From the NCBI RefSeq assembly GCF_001900245.1, contig NZ_CP017813.1:620001-684000 (forward strand): 64,000 nt of DNA, in the 5' to 3' direction. This document shows positions 1 to 12,615 of the stretch, in pieces. The stretch comes from Mycoplasmopsis pullorum. Lineage in GTDB: Bacteria > Bacillota_I > Bacilli_A > Mycoplasmatales > Metamycoplasmataceae. Below the pieces are notes generated by a model that was given only the letters and a program-made list of their open reading frames with translations, was not told where the DNA came from and searched no databases. The position numbers and the translations under genes are program-made. The stretch's first letter is position 1. Every line of letters begins with the position of its first letter.

Positions 1-2
1 AT

Positions 3-77
3 AAATTCTTAAAGAATATTGAAAATACACCTAATCATAATGAGTACATTATCAAGTTGTTAAAAATTCTAAACTAG
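3..77 (+). CDS. C-terminal end of an unidentified gene (partial)
   Basis: An open frame enters from the left edge and stops at TAG 75-77. The 24 visible residues are rich in Lys, Ile, Leu and Asn and form no recognisable motif. The stop lies 17 bases before sufS with a weak ribosome site (AGAAAGGT) between, so it may be the preceding gene of the same operon. It could also be a chance open frame; it is too short to assign. Confidence 0.4.
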   Translation, partial: KFLKNIENTPNHNEYIIKLLKILN

Positions 78-94
78 AAAGGTCAATATTAATT

Positions 95-1249
95 ATGGAT
101 AATTCTAAAATTCGAAGTCAATTTCCAATACTTAAAAACATAACTTATTTTGATTCGGCAGCTTTAGTTCTTAAACCCCAATGTGCAATTGATAGTTCAA
201 ATGAGTTTTATACAAATTTTTCAATTTCTTCACGTACACAAGACACTCCACTTGGTAACTTTATCAATCAAAAAGTACACGAAACCAGACAAAAAACAGC
301 AGATTTAATTGATGCTCAAAATGACGAAATAATTTTTACTAGCGGGACCACTCAATCTTTAAACACTTTAGCTCAAATGTTAGGGCCAATTGTGAATACA
401 GATGATGTGATTTTGTTAAGTTCGTACAATCACAGTTCAAACATGATTCCTTGAATTGAACTTGCAAAAGCTAAGAAAGCGAAAATCATTTTTTCTGAAA
501 ATATTGAAAAAGACATCAATCCAAAGGTTAAAATCGTTGCACTTGCACAAGAGACTAACAATTTTAATGTTAATTTTGATATCAAGAAAATTTATCAAAA
601 ATGTTTAGAAAATGATGCTTTACTCATAAATGATGCAGCTCAATCCATTGCACATGAAAAATCATCCTTAAAATATGCACATGCTTTGGTATTTAGTACC
701 AATAAATTATATGGACCAACCGGTTTAGGAGTTTTAGCAATTAAAAAACAATTACTTGCACAAATTAAACCTGTCGAGTACGGTGGTGGGACACTTAGTG
801 CAATTGATCAAAATGCTAATTGGACACCTAAAAAAGGGATTCAAATTTATGAACCCGGTACACAAAACTTAGCTGGAATATTTATGTTTAATTCATCATT
901 GGATTTCTTAAATACTGTAGGTTACGAACAAACGCAAGAAATATTAAAAGAATTAAGTTTATATTTGCATCAAGAATTAAAGAAAATAGAGAATGTTGAA
1001 ATTTACACTGCCCCCGGGGACAGCATCACTTTAATTAATGTCAAAAACGTTAACGCTCAAGATGTCGCAACATATTTAGGGACTAAAAATATTTATACAA
1101 TTGCCGGTATTTTTTGTGCTCCATACTTACGCAATATTCAATCACAACATTCTTTTTTAAGAATTTCACTTGGAATTTATAATACTTTCGAAGATATTGA
1201 TAAATTAATAAAAGAACTTAAGGAAGGTGGTGATTTTTATGCATTTTAA
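95..1249 (+). CDS. sufS: Cysteine desulfurase, SufS/NifS family
   Basis: A class V aminotransferase of 384 residues, slightly shorter than the usual ~400. It is a PLP enzyme that takes sulfur from cysteine as an enzyme persulfide and passes it to SufU. The PLP lysine is K204 in STNKLYGPTGLGV, and the candidate persulfide cysteine is about C341 in IAGIFCAPYL, where the SufS catalytic Cys normally lies. One TGA (452-454) is read as Trp in the frame. Its 3' end overlaps sufU, as expected for a coupled two-gene SUF module. No sufB, sufC or sufD is visible here. In mycoplasmas the released sulfur probably serves Fe-S assembly and thiolation of tRNA by MnmA, also encoded here; that link is inferred. 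Confidence 0.93.
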
Positions 1250-1661
1250 TCCCAATCAAGCACGAGAAATTATTATGAATAACTATAGTTATGTATTAAA
1301 AAATAAAACAATTTTAAATCAACCAACTACAGTTTATTCAGATTCTTGTGCGGACACATTAATGTACGAAATTACTACTCAAGACGAACACATTAGTAAA
1401 ATTGATTTTAATGCAAAAGGTTGTGCAATTTTTTTAGCATCAACAAAAATCTTATTCGACTTAATTCAAAACAAGAGTTTTGAAGAAGCATTAAAAATTA
1501 TTGAATTGTTTCAAATTTTTGTAAACCAACAAAGAGAATTAAATGATGAAGAATTGTCACAAATTAGTGATTTATGAGTATTTTACAATGTCAAAACTCA
1601 TCTTAATCGAGTAAATTGTGCATTAGTTTCTGCAAATGAAATTAAATCAAAACTTATCTAA
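1239..1661 (+). CDS. sufU: Sulfur acceptor / scaffold protein SufU (NifU-like)
   Basis: A protein of 140 residues of the IscU/SufU fold, partner of SufS. The three ligand cysteines are present: C37 in DSCADTL, C62 in AKGCAIFLAS and C127 in RVNCAL, together with the Asp two residues after the first Cys (D39). In most homologues the first site reads CGD; here it is CAD. The ATG at 1239 is preferred to an upstream GTG at 1227 because AAGGAAGGTGG lies just before it. The gene overlaps sufS by 11 bases and dinB by 26. One TGA (1575-1577) is read as Trp; without it the third Cys would be lost. Confidence 0.9.
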
Positions 1662-2889
1662 TAAATTTATTTTTCATGTTGATTTTGATTCGTACTTTGT
1701 TAGTGTTGAACGTAAATTAAATCCTAAATTAAAAAACAAACCTGTTGGTATTGCTGCTAATTCAATTAAAGGTGCCGTCACTTCAGTAAGTTACGAACTA
1801 AAAAACAAAGGTATTAAGATAACAGATAAAGTCTACCACGTGCGTCAAATTGTCCCAGATGTGGTTATTGTAGAACCACATTTTAAAGAGTACAGAAATT
1901 TATCGAGTCAAATTTTTAATTTTGTTGCTCAAAATTATTGTAAAAAAATCGAAGTAGCTTCAATTGATGAATTTTACTTGGACGTAAGTGAAATTGTAAG
2001 CGATACCCAGGGGGCGATTCAGTTAGCAAAAAAAATTCAGCAACATATATTAAAGAAATTTGATATTCCTTGTACCATTGGGATTTCACATACTAAATTT
2101 CTTGCTAAAATGACCACCAACTGCTTTAAACCTTTTGGTTTAGAATACACCAGTTTTGATCAAATCTTAACTAAATTTGGCAATTTAGACCTTAATAAGG
2201 TACACGGAATTGGTAACAAAACCGCTCAAAAATTGAACGAACATGGTTATTACAAATATTCAGATTTGTACCAAAAAAACATTAGTTTTGAAAAAATCAA
2301 TAATATTTTAGGAGCACATGGAAACAAATTGCTTGACGATATTAATGGTTATGGACGTGCGGTTGTGGATAATTCACTGCATGAATTTAAAAGCATTGGA
2401 CATGAAGTAACAATGGATCCAGAATTTTTTTATTCCTGAGAGGGGACAACTCAAATTTTAAAAGATTTGTGTGACAAAGTTTCTTTGCGTCTAAAAAATC
2501 GTAACTTGGCTGGGGACGTTGTTGTTGTATTGGTGCGTTCTTTTGAGAAAAAGTGACAAATTAAACAACATAAAATTGATCATTTTATTTATGAAGCGAA
2601 TGATATTTATAAACATGCTTTACCAATCTTAAGTGAACTTTATTTTGATGATAATTTTTTAGGTGTCGGTGTGCGAGTCACAAATTTACAGAACATCAAC
2701 ATTATTAATAAACAATTAAATCTTTTTGATAATTTTCAAAAAGATAGGAATAAAATTAGTGATATATTAGCATCAGTCGCTCAACAAGTCGGAATCGGAA
2801 ATGTGACTCGATTATCTGAATTAAAGAGCAAAAATAAACAAAAAAACGTTCAAAATTTCTTTTTAGAAGATGATTTTTTTGAAGAATAA
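1636..2889 (+). CDS. dinB: DNA polymerase IV (Y-family, DinB/UmuC)
   Basis: A translesion polymerase of 417 residues. The first metal-binding Asp (D16) is in FHVDFDSYFVSVE and the second acidic pair (D111, E112) in SIDEFYLDVS, followed by a helix-hairpin-helix (KVHGIGNKTAQKL). The little-finger region follows after in-frame TGA codons at 2437 and ~2554. The C-terminal 35 residues are rich in Asn, Lys and Phe (KNVQNFFLEDDFF) and could hold the sliding-clamp motif. The ATG lies within sufU, so translation is probably coupled. It is present although mycoplasmas lack most SOS genes. Confidence 0.93.
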
Positions 2890-2898
2890 GGAGAAAAA

Positions 2899-3990
2899 AT
2901 GAAAATAGGAATCTTTGGTGGTTCATTTGATCCAATCCACAAGGGACACATTAGAGTAGCACAACAAGCTATTAAAGAATTAAATTTAGATAAATTATTC
3001 TTTGTCCCTGCAAATAAGTCACCTTTTAAATTGAAAAACAAATATGCAAGCAACGAAGATCGTGTTGAAATGATTAAATTGGTTTTACCAGATAAGTGTG
3101 AAATTTCTAATTTTGAAATTAATCGCGGAGGTACCAGTTTTTCAATTGATACTGCTCGTTATTTTAAAAATAAATTTCCAAATGATGAAATTTTCATGTT
3201 AATTGGAACGGATAATTTACCTAAATTACCAAAATGAAAAGACATTGAGGAACTTTCACAAATTGTTAAATTAACATTTATTCGTAGAAATAAAAATGTC
3301 AATAAAGTAAATATTAAGCGATTTAACGGTATTTTATTAAATAATAAGTTAGAAGATTTTTCATCAACAGAATTTAAAAAAGGTTATTTAGATTCTGTTG
3401 ATGAAAAAGTTATGGAATATATCGGAACCAAACAGTTATATGCTTTTGAAATTATTCATCAGATTTTAAGTGCTAAACGAGCCAAACATTGTGTTAAAGC
3501 GGCTGAATTTGCTGCTTCTCTTGCAAAAGCACACAATATTTCAGCAAAAGATGCATATTATGCTGGTTTATTTCATGATTTAGCTAAAGAATGAAGCGAA
3601 GAAGAATCACGAAACTTTATTGAAACATGTGGTTGAAATCAATCTGAATTTAAAAAACATGAATTACATCAGACATGTGGTTATTTATGATTAAAAAATG
3701 TTTATAAATATCCAGATGCATCTGTATTACACGCTATTTTGATTCATACAACACTAAATTTTAAAGGTGATGCTAGCTTGAGTGAGCTGGACAAGATACT
3801 TTATATCTCTGATAAAATTTGTGATGGTAGAAAGTTCCCTGGTATTCAAAAAATTCGCGAATTAGCACACGAGAATTTAGATTTAGGATTTAAAGCAGTT
3901 GTAAAAAGGGTTTATGATTTTGAAACTAAAGAAAAAGGAACAATCTTTAGTAAAGAACAAGAAAAAGTATATTTAGATATATTGGAGTAA
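2899..3990 (+). CDS. nadD: Nicotinate-nucleotide adenylyltransferase fused to YqeK-type HD phosphohydrolase
   Basis: A 363-residue two-domain protein. Residues 1-~170 are NadD, the nucleotidyltransferase that makes deamido-NAD from NaMN and ATP (GGSFDPIHKGH near the start, SSTEFKKG near the domain end). Residues ~172-363 are an HD-domain hydrolase like Bacillus YqeK (HCVKAAEF, FHDLAKE), a family with symmetrical Ap4A hydrolase activity. In Bacillus nadD and yqeK are adjacent genes; here they are one chain with no stop between, only TGA (Trp) codons. The start has a clean AAGGAG 5 bases upstream. The gene sits 9 bases after dinB and 3 before the rluB-type gene. Confidence 0.92.
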
Positions 3991-3993
3991 AGA

Positions 3994-4719
3994 ATGAATG
4001 AAAGATTACAAAAACTGCTCTCACAAGCAGGAATTGCTTCACGACGTGAAGCTGAAAATATTATTAAAGCTGGACGTGTAAAGGTTAATGGAAAAGTTGC
4101 ACAACTAGGGGACAAAGCAAGTTTTAAGGATCAAATTTTAGTTGATAGCAAACCGATTGCACGTGAAGAAAAAGTATATTTTGTTCTTAATAAACCTAAA
4201 AACACAATTTGTACACTCAAAGACAATTTTGATCGTACATTAGTTACTGATTTAATTGATACTCCTTATAAAATTTTTCCGGTTGGTCGTTTAGATTATG
4301 ATACAACTGGAGTACTATTGCTAACTAATGATGGCGATTTATCAAACAAACTAACACATCCTAGATATGAAATAATTCGTAGATATAGAGTTCGTTTAAA
4401 TACTCCGCTAAGTGACAAAGAGCTTAAATTAATTAATCAACCTGTCCCAGTCAATGGTACCGAATCAATCCAAAGTGTCTACAAACTAGACACCAAATCT
4501 TATTTGGTATCTTTAACTGTCGGGACTTATCACCATGTTAAAGAATTGTTCAATTATTTTGACAAGACTGTTGTTTCACTAAAACGTGTTGAGTATGCTG
4601 GTATAACTGTTGAAAAAATACCTGAAGGTGAGTATCGTCGTTTAACGATTAAAGAAGTAAAAATGTTAAAACTTCTAACAAGGACACAAGATGAAAAATT
4701 GAAAAAGAAAATGAATTAG
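3994..4719 (+). CDS. rluB: rRNA pseudouridine synthase, RsuA/RluB/RluE family
   Basis: A 241-residue enzyme that isomerises uridine in rRNA. Residues 2-~48 are an S4 RNA-binding domain (LQKLLSQAGIASRREAENII). The catalytic core carries VGRLDYDTTGVLLLTNDG with the catalytic Asp in GRLDYDT. The closing motif KRVEYAGI is typical of RluB/RsuA. Length and order are normal for the family. It starts 3 bases after nadD, so it is co-transcribed. RluB is the likeliest subfamily, but the rRNA target cannot be fixed from sequence alone. Confidence 0.88.
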   Translation: MNERLQKLLSQAGIASRREAENIIKAGRVKVNGKVAQLGDKASFKDQILVDSKPIAREEKVYFVLNKPKNTICTLKDNFDRTLVTDLIDTPYKIFPVGRLDYDTTGVLLLTNDGDLSNKLTHPRYEIIRRYRVRLNTPLSDKELKLINQPVPVNGTESIQSVYKLDTKSYLVSLTVGTYHHVKELFNYFDKTVVSLKRVEYAGITVEKIPEGEYRRLTIKEVKMLKLLTRTQDEKLKKKMN

Positions 4720-5770
4720 TTTAACCTTAATTTCTTCACTTACACCTTTGACAATTCTTTCCGCTTCAGGTTGTGGTGGTTTTAATAAAACAGTTATCTC
4801 GAAATTTAATGAATACAGAAGTAAAATCAACGTCGAAAAAGAAATTATTGTTTCAGAAATGAGTAAAATTAGTGATTTCTTAAATAATAAAAGTGCTAAT
4901 GAATATCAAAATATTGACACATACTATCTTAAAATAGCTCAAAAAGGATTAGATTTAATTCAAAATTACCGTATTTTTATTAATAAATTAAGTGAAAATT
5001 CACAAAAATATTCTGAGTTATTAAACAACGAAACACGTGATGAGTGAATTAATAAAATGGACTACATTAATCAAGATATTTTATCAATTCTCAAAGAACG
5101 TAAGAGTGGTTGAAATAATTCAAGTGTAAATGAATATTCGATTATTTTAAATGACTTAAATTTAGCTTTAACTGACGCTGAATCTCTAGAAATTGAAAAA
5201 AATAATTTAATTGAAAAAATCTTAAACATTAAAGATTTTCGAAAAGAAAACGACTGCAAATGTCCTGACACTAAACATTCATACCTAAAACAATGGTATA
5301 ACCATTTTGATATCGGAGTGAATTATCAATTAATTGCTGCTTATTTAAAGACTAACAGCGACAGTGGGGACTCTGAATATCAAGAATTATTAAAACAGTA
5401 CCACACTCATAGCTTGGCTAATGTTTTGAGAGAGTGAGTTTATGTAACTGTGGATGCTCGAGTTAATGAAAATTCGAACGTAAATGCACGAACAGAAATT
5501 CGAGATTTTATTGCTAGGTTCAAAAACAAATATTTAAACGAATCCGATAGTGATACAGTTGAATTGTTCAATAACTTAAATTCTAGTTACCAACAGTTTG
5601 AACAAGAAATTGTAGAAGTTTCAAGAAACAATGCTGGGGAATATCCATATCAAAAATTTGTAAATTACATTGTTGATTATGACACTCAAAAGAAAAATTG
5701 GACTTCTTATCCATTTGGTAAAATCCATAACTCATTAAAGAAAATTTATAATTATTTATTAGAATTTTAA
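4691..5770 (+). CDS. Predicted lipoprotein of unknown function
   Basis: A 359-residue protein with a bacterial lipoprotein signal: basic N-terminus (MKNWKRKW), hydrophobic stretch and lipobox SASGC with the acylated Cys at position 28. The start overlaps the preceding pseudouridine synthase by 29 bases and lies within two TGA(Trp) codons of the ATG, so a standard-code search would miss it. The mature part is charged and predicted helical (many Asn, Lys, Glu, Ile), with an unusual DCKCPD pair of cysteines near residue 190. I recognise no domain. It could be a surface adhesin or substrate-binding protein. A weak GGACA precedes the ATG; translation is probably coupled to the upstream gene. Confidence 0.75.
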
Positions 5771-5781
5771 AAAGGTTTTAG

Positions 5782-6399
5782 ATGCTCGAAATTAATTATG
5801 ATATAGACTACTGAAAAGAAAATAACCACATTCTGGGACTTGATGAGGCAGGAAGGGGAGCTTGAGCTGGTCCAATAGTGGTAGCAGGAGTGGTCTTACC
5901 AAAAAATTATCAAAATGACTTAATTGATGATTCTAAAAAATTAAGTCCCCAACAACGTGATAAAGTGTTTGATCAAATCACAAAAGATGCTTTAGAAATC
6001 GTTGTTGAATTTGTTGAATCCCATCTGGTCGATCAACTTAATCCCAAAACTGCATCAATTCAAGCGATGGAGACTATTTTTAGAAAAATTAAAAATCATA
6101 AAATTGATTTAATAGTTACTGATTTTGAAAAATTGAAAAATGTTACTGCAAATCAAATTAACTTGAAAAAAGGTGATCAATGTTCCATTTCAGTTGCTGC
6201 TGCAAGTATCATTGCAAAAGTCACTCGGGACCGACACATGCAAAATTTAGAAAAAAAGTATCCTAAATATACCTTCGGAACACATAAGGGATACGGTACG
6301 AAAAAACATCAGCAAGAAATAACAGAGAACGGTATTTTAAACGAGCATCGAAAAAGTTATAAACCAATCCAGAAATATTTAGAAATAGATAAGGAATAA
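5782..6399 (+). CDS. rnhB: Ribonuclease HII
   Basis: A 205-residue enzyme that cuts the RNA strand of RNA:DNA hybrids and removes single ribonucleotides from DNA. The diagnostic GLDEAGRGAWAGP is at residues 19-31, with metal ligands D21 and E22. AAASIIAKVTRDRHM and GYGTKKH follow at the expected distances. The ATG at 5782 restores the N-terminal motif across two TGA(Trp) codons, and AAAGG lies upstream. It begins 11 bases after the lipoprotein and ends 6 before mnmA. Confidence 0.95.
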
Positions 6400-6405
6400 T
6401 ATTAA

Positions 6406-7524
6406 ATGAATAAAAAAAGAGTTGTAATTGGTATGAGTGGTGGAGTCGATTCTTCTGTTGCTGCTTATTTATTAAAAGAACAAGGATACGAAGTTGTTGG
6501 TCTGTTCATGCGTAACTGGGACAGTATGCTTAATAATGATATTTTAGGTAATGAAAGTATTTCACAAGATGTTTGTCCCCAAGAATTGGATTATAGGGAC
6601 GCTCAACTTGTTGCACAAAAATTAGATATTCCATTATACCGTGTGGATTTTGTCAAGGAATACTGGGACAATGTATTTCAAAATTTCATTGATGAATACA
6701 AGAAAGGTCGTACCCCTAATCCAGACATTTTGTGTAACAAGTACATCAAATTTGATGCTTTTGCAAAATATGCATTTAACGAACTTAAGGCCGACTTCAT
6801 CGCGATGGGACACTATGCAAAAGTTGAAAACGGTCATTTATATCGTGCGAAAGACCAGAATAAAGATCAAACTTATTTTCTTGCTCAACTATCACACGAG
6901 CAATTAAGCAAAGTATTAATGCCACTAGCAAACTTAGAAAAAAGCGAAATTCGTAAAATTGCACTTGATTTAGATTTAGTCACAGCAAAGAAAAAAGACT
7001 CAACTGGTATCTGTTTTATTGGTGAACGTAACTTTACACAGTTCTTACAAAATTACATTCCGGCACAAGATGGGGACATTGTGGACATTGTGACCAATCA
7101 GAAAGTAGGGACACATGTGGGATCATTTTACTACACGATCGGACAACGTAAAGGGTTGAATTTAGGTGGGATGAGTGAACCATATTATGTGTGTGGACGT
7201 GACGTTTTTAAAAATATAATTTATGTCGCACCTGCTTCTCGTGAAGATTTTTTATATAGCGACAAGTTACTAGCATCAAGCGTTAATTTTAATAACAATG
7301 ACTACGATCATAAGAATTTAACTGCAAAATTTAGATATCGTCAAGAAGATATTCCAGTATCTATTGAATTATTAGATAATAACCAAATGATTGTTTATTA
7401 TCCACAAAAAAGTCAAGCAGTCACACCTGGACAACAAGTTGTAATATATGATGGTGATAAATGTTTAGGTGGTGGAATCATCGAAGAAATTTACAACGAT
7501 AATAAAAAAATTAATTATGTATAA
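6406..7524 (+). CDS. mnmA: tRNA-specific 2-thiouridylase MnmA
   Basis: A 372-residue enzyme that installs 2-thiouridine at U34 of tRNA Lys, Glu and Gln, using sulfur from a cysteine desulfurase such as SufS. The ATP-binding PP-loop [15 protein letters not shown] is at the N-terminus; the catalytic Cys sites are in PDILCNKY and [20 protein letters not shown] lies in the C-terminal half. The gene contains no TGA: both Trp codons near the start are TGG and both are followed by GAC. The GGGAC pentamer described under findings is frequent here. Confidence 0.95.
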   Translation: MNKKRVVIGMSGGVDSSVAAYLLKEQGYEVVGLFMRNWDSMLNNDILGNESISQDVCPQELDYRDAQLVAQKLDIPLYRVDFVKEYWDNVFQNFIDEYKKGRTPNPDILCNKYIKFDAFAKYAFNELKADFIAMGHYAKVENGHLYRAKDQNKDQTYFLAQLSHEQLSKVLMPLANLEKSEIRKIALDLDLVTAKKKDSTGICFIGERNFTQFLQNYIPAQDGDIVDIVTNQKVGTHVGSFYYTIGQRKGLNLGGMSEPYYVCGRDVFKNIIYVAPASREDFLYSDKLLASSVNFNNNDYDHKNLTAKFRYRQEDIPVSIELLDNNQMIVYYPQKSQAVTPGQQVVIYDGDKCLGGGIIEEIYNDNKKINYV

Positions 7525-7538
7525 AAAATGGAGATTTT

Positions 7539-10131
<2,593 letters not shown>

Positions 10132-10139
<8 letters not shown>

Positions 10140-10566
10140 GCTAGCATTGGACCTCGGGACAAGAACATGTGGATTCGCAATTAGTGATGAAATGTGCATT
10201 ATTGCATCTCCTTTGGAAAATTTTCGTTTTTCTGAGAATGCATTTAATCTAGTTATTGAAAAAGTTTTCTTATATTTATCTGAATATAAGACGATTGATA
10301 AAATCATTTTAGGTTATCCACTTCGTATGAACGGAACCAAAAGCGAACGTACAGTCATGGTTGAAGAATTTAAAATTAAACTCGAAAATCACTTAAGTGA
10401 ATCAAATTTCAATATTCCAGTAATTTTAATTAATGAACAAAATTCAACTAAAAACGCCGAATCAGTTTTAATTGAAGCTGGAATGACACGACAAAAAAGA
10501 AAACTACATAAAGATAAGTTAGCAGCTGTCTTAATTTTGGAAGACTTTTTAAATTATTATTTTTAA
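10132..10566 (+). CDS. ruvX: Putative Holliday junction resolvase / pre-16S rRNA nuclease RuvX (YqgF)
   Basis: A 144-residue RNase H-fold protein. It has LALDLGTRTCGFAISDE at the N-terminus (first catalytic Asp), ILGYPLRMNG in the middle and INEQNSTKNAE near the end. The family is known as YqgF/RuvX, acting in 16S rRNA 5'-end maturation and possibly on Holliday junctions. In many Firmicutes it follows alaS, as here, with an 8-base overlap. The C-terminal Asp site is seen as HKDKLAAVLILEDFL, a little divergent from the usual DxxAA. Confidence 0.9.
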
Positions 10567-10569
10567 AAT

Positions 10570-11220
10570 ATGAGAACAGCATTAACTATTTCTATTTTTG
10601 TCGCATTAATAATCGGTTTTGGTATTTACGGTATCTTATTTTATAAGGCTAAAAAAATGCAAAAAGATTTAGTTCGGAAATCTGAACAAGAAACTTATCA
10701 TACATTACTTAAAATTCGCGAAAATATTGGTGAAATCCCAATTCAGCTTAAAAACGCATTAAAGTCAAAAACAGATGATTGAGATTTTGAGTTTAATTTA
10801 AACACTATTTATTTAAATAATTACCAAAGCATTTTGTGCATTAGTAATGATGACTTATATGTTTTTGCTGGACTGCAAGAAATGAGTAAACGTCCGTTTT
10901 TCTATTATGAAAGTGAATTTGATTTTGACAAATGAAATGATTTAGTAACTCAAGAAAATCCGAAATTAGTTTCAATCAAACCACTTTCATATGGTAACCA
11001 AAAACTTGATTTAGTTTTAGTTTACGGCACCAAAATGGATAATTTGGAAATTTACAAAAACTTTTTTAATCAATTGAATCATAATGGAATGCTAGTTATT
11101 AATCAAAAGTTTCAAAAACGTTCCGAATTAAATCAATTTCTGAAATATCTCAATAATGAAAAAGTTAATTATGAGATAGTTTGACACAAAAATAAATTTT
11201 TATACATTTCAAAAAAATAA
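10570..11220 (+). CDS. Membrane-anchored protein with a degenerate methyltransferase-like domain
   Basis: A 216-residue protein 3 bases after ruvX. Residues ~4-26 form one membrane helix (ALTISIFVALIIGFGIYGILFY), followed by a basic linker. The soluble part ends in LDLVLVYGTKMDN and NHNGMLVIN, which resemble the motif II/III strands of class I SAM-dependent O-methyltransferases. The glycine-rich SAM-binding motif I is not visible; SILCISNDDLYVFAG stands in its place. A family of putative mycoplasma methyltransferases is reported next to ruvX/greA, and this may belong to it; that is from memory. Catalytic activity is doubtful. Two or more Trp are TGA. Confidence 0.65.
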
Positions 11221-11230
11221 GATATGCAAA

Positions 11231-11241
11231 TAATGTAAAAT
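11231..11241 (+). promoter_or_regulatory. Probable -10 box for greA
   Basis: TAAAAT at 11236-11241 follows TG at 11234-11235, 34 bases before the greA ATG. A strong AAGGAG lies at 11263-11268. No good -35 is visible. Confidence 0.4.
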
Positions 11242-11274
11242 TAAATTACTTTTTTCAAATCCAAGGAGAAAAAA

Positions 11275-11763
11275 ATGGCAAGAAAAAACATTAGTGAAAA
11301 CAAAATATTTTTAGCTAGCGAAACACTAGAAAAATATAAAAAAGAATACGAACACTTAGTTAACGTTGAACGTCCTGCAGTTCAAGAAGCTCTTAAAGAA
11401 GCTCGTGCACAAGGTGACCTTTCGGAAAATGCCGAGTACGATGCTGCACGTGAACGTCAAAGTGTAGTTGAAGGTAGAATTGCCGAACTTGAAAGTATTA
11501 TTGACCGTGCAGTTTTAATTGAAGAAACAAACTCACGTGAAAAAGTCGGGATTGGTTCAACTGTTACTTTTAAAAATGATAAAACAAATGAAATTAGCAC
11601 TGTGACAATCATGGGATCGCATGATGCGAATCCATTTGAAAACAAAATTTCAAACGAAAGTCCCCTTGCTGAAGCGATGTTGGGAAGTTCAAGAGGTGAT
11701 ATTGTTGAAGTTGAAGCTCCAACAAAATACACTATTGAAATTTTAGATATTGAATTTAAGTAA
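11275..11763 (+). CDS. greA: Transcription elongation factor GreA
   Basis: A 162-residue protein of normal length. The N-terminal coiled coil holds the hairpin-tip acidic motif DLSENAEYDAARERQ, which reaches into the RNA polymerase channel to stimulate RNA cleavage. The C-terminal FKBP-like domain has GIGSTVTF and PLAEAMLGSSRGD. The start has AAGGAG 6 bases upstream. No TGA codons are used. Confidence 0.95.
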   Translation: MARKNISENKIFLASETLEKYKKEYEHLVNVERPAVQEALKEARAQGDLSENAEYDAARERQSVVEGRIAELESIIDRAVLIEETNSREKVGIGSTVTFKNDKTNEISTVTIMGSHDANPFENKISNESPLAEAMLGSSRGDIVEVEAPTKYTIEILDIEFK

Positions 11764-11791
11764 TTAAATTATTGATAACTAAGGAGTGAAA

Positions 11792-12451
11792 ATGCTAATT
11801 GGTATTAGTGGAATGATTAGTAGTGGTAAAAGTACTTTAACCAAAAATTTAGTAAAACACTATCAAGACAACTGTTTATATCTTAATGAATATGAAGAAA
11901 ATGATGAAGTTTTTAATACATTTTTAAAATGACTTTATTCAGGTAAAAAAAATATTTCACTTGGTTTTCAATGTTTTGTGGTTGAAAACCATCTTAACCG
12001 TGTTGATCGAATCTTAGAAGAGTTCCACGATTTAAAAATGAAGAAAAATAGTGATTTTATTTTTCTAGATCGTTTTTCATTAGAACATTACATTTTTGCG
12101 ATGATAAATTTTGAAAACGCTCAATCACGTTTTTTCAATGCATACCAAAAAGCATTTGAAGTGGCTGTGACTAAAAAACAGTTACCAAACTTTGTCTTAT
12201 ATCTTGATTTAGACTTTAGCACTTTTAAAGATCGACTTTTTGCTCGTGGTCGGGCAGTTGAAATTAAAAACTGAGATTTAAATGAAGAATACTTTAAAGT
12301 TTTACATCAAGCATATCAAGATCACTTCATCAACTTGTGTCAAAAATATAAAATCGATTATGCCATTATCGATACAAATAACCTCAATGCACGTGAAGTG
12401 ACTAAAGAAGCGATTCGTATTTTAGAAGAATATAAACTGAGCTCAAAATAA
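11792..12451 (+). CDS. Deoxynucleoside kinase (deoxyadenosine/deoxyguanosine kinase family)
   Basis: A 219-residue P-loop kinase. The Walker A motif is GISGMISSGKST near the N-terminus, the DR-type catalytic site is LDRFSLEHY, and an arginine-rich lid is FARGRAVEI. It phosphorylates deoxynucleosides for salvage, essential in mycoplasmas that lack de novo synthesis. It is preceded by AAGGAG and followed at once by a strong terminator. Substrate preference (dA/dG or dC) cannot be set from the motifs alone. Confidence 0.87.
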
Positions 12452-12460
12452 TTAAAAATT

Positions 12461-12496
12461 AAAACTAAAATTTGTTTGGATTTTAGTTTTTTTATT
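12461..12496 (+). terminator. Intrinsic terminator after the deoxynucleoside kinase gene
   Basis: AAAACTAAAAT and ATTTTAGTTTT form an 11-base stem with an 8-base loop, followed by T-rich sequence. It separates the upstream genes from the ribosomal L10 unit. Confidence 0.8.
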
Positions 12497-12503
12497 TTAT
12501 AAT
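12476..12503 (+). promoter_or_regulatory. Promoter of rplJ-rplL
   Basis: A consensus TATAAT at 12498-12503, with a loose TTGGAT 16 bases upstream at 12476-12481 that overlaps the preceding terminator. It would start transcription just ahead of the L10 leader. Confidence 0.6.
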
Positions 12504-12508
12504 TAACA

Positions 12509-12612
12509 GGCAATACATAGAGACAGTAACTGCTTAGCTTAAAAATGTTACCGAATGTATAGTTCTTAAGATGTGTTGCACCTAAAAATTAACGGAAAAT
12601 GAAAGGGGGCAA
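12509..12612 (+). promoter_or_regulatory. Ribosomal protein L10 leader (autogenous control element)
   Basis: The ~110 bases between the promoter and rplJ can fold. GCAATACAT (12510-12518) pairs with ATGTGTTGC (12571-12579) as a closing stem, and GTAAC (12526-12530) pairs with GTTAC (12547-12551) inside it. Position and shape fit the Firmicutes L10 leader, where free L10-L7/L12 complex binds and represses its own operon. A strong AAGGGGG ribosome site follows the fold. Confidence 0.72.
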
Positions 12613-12615
12613 AAT

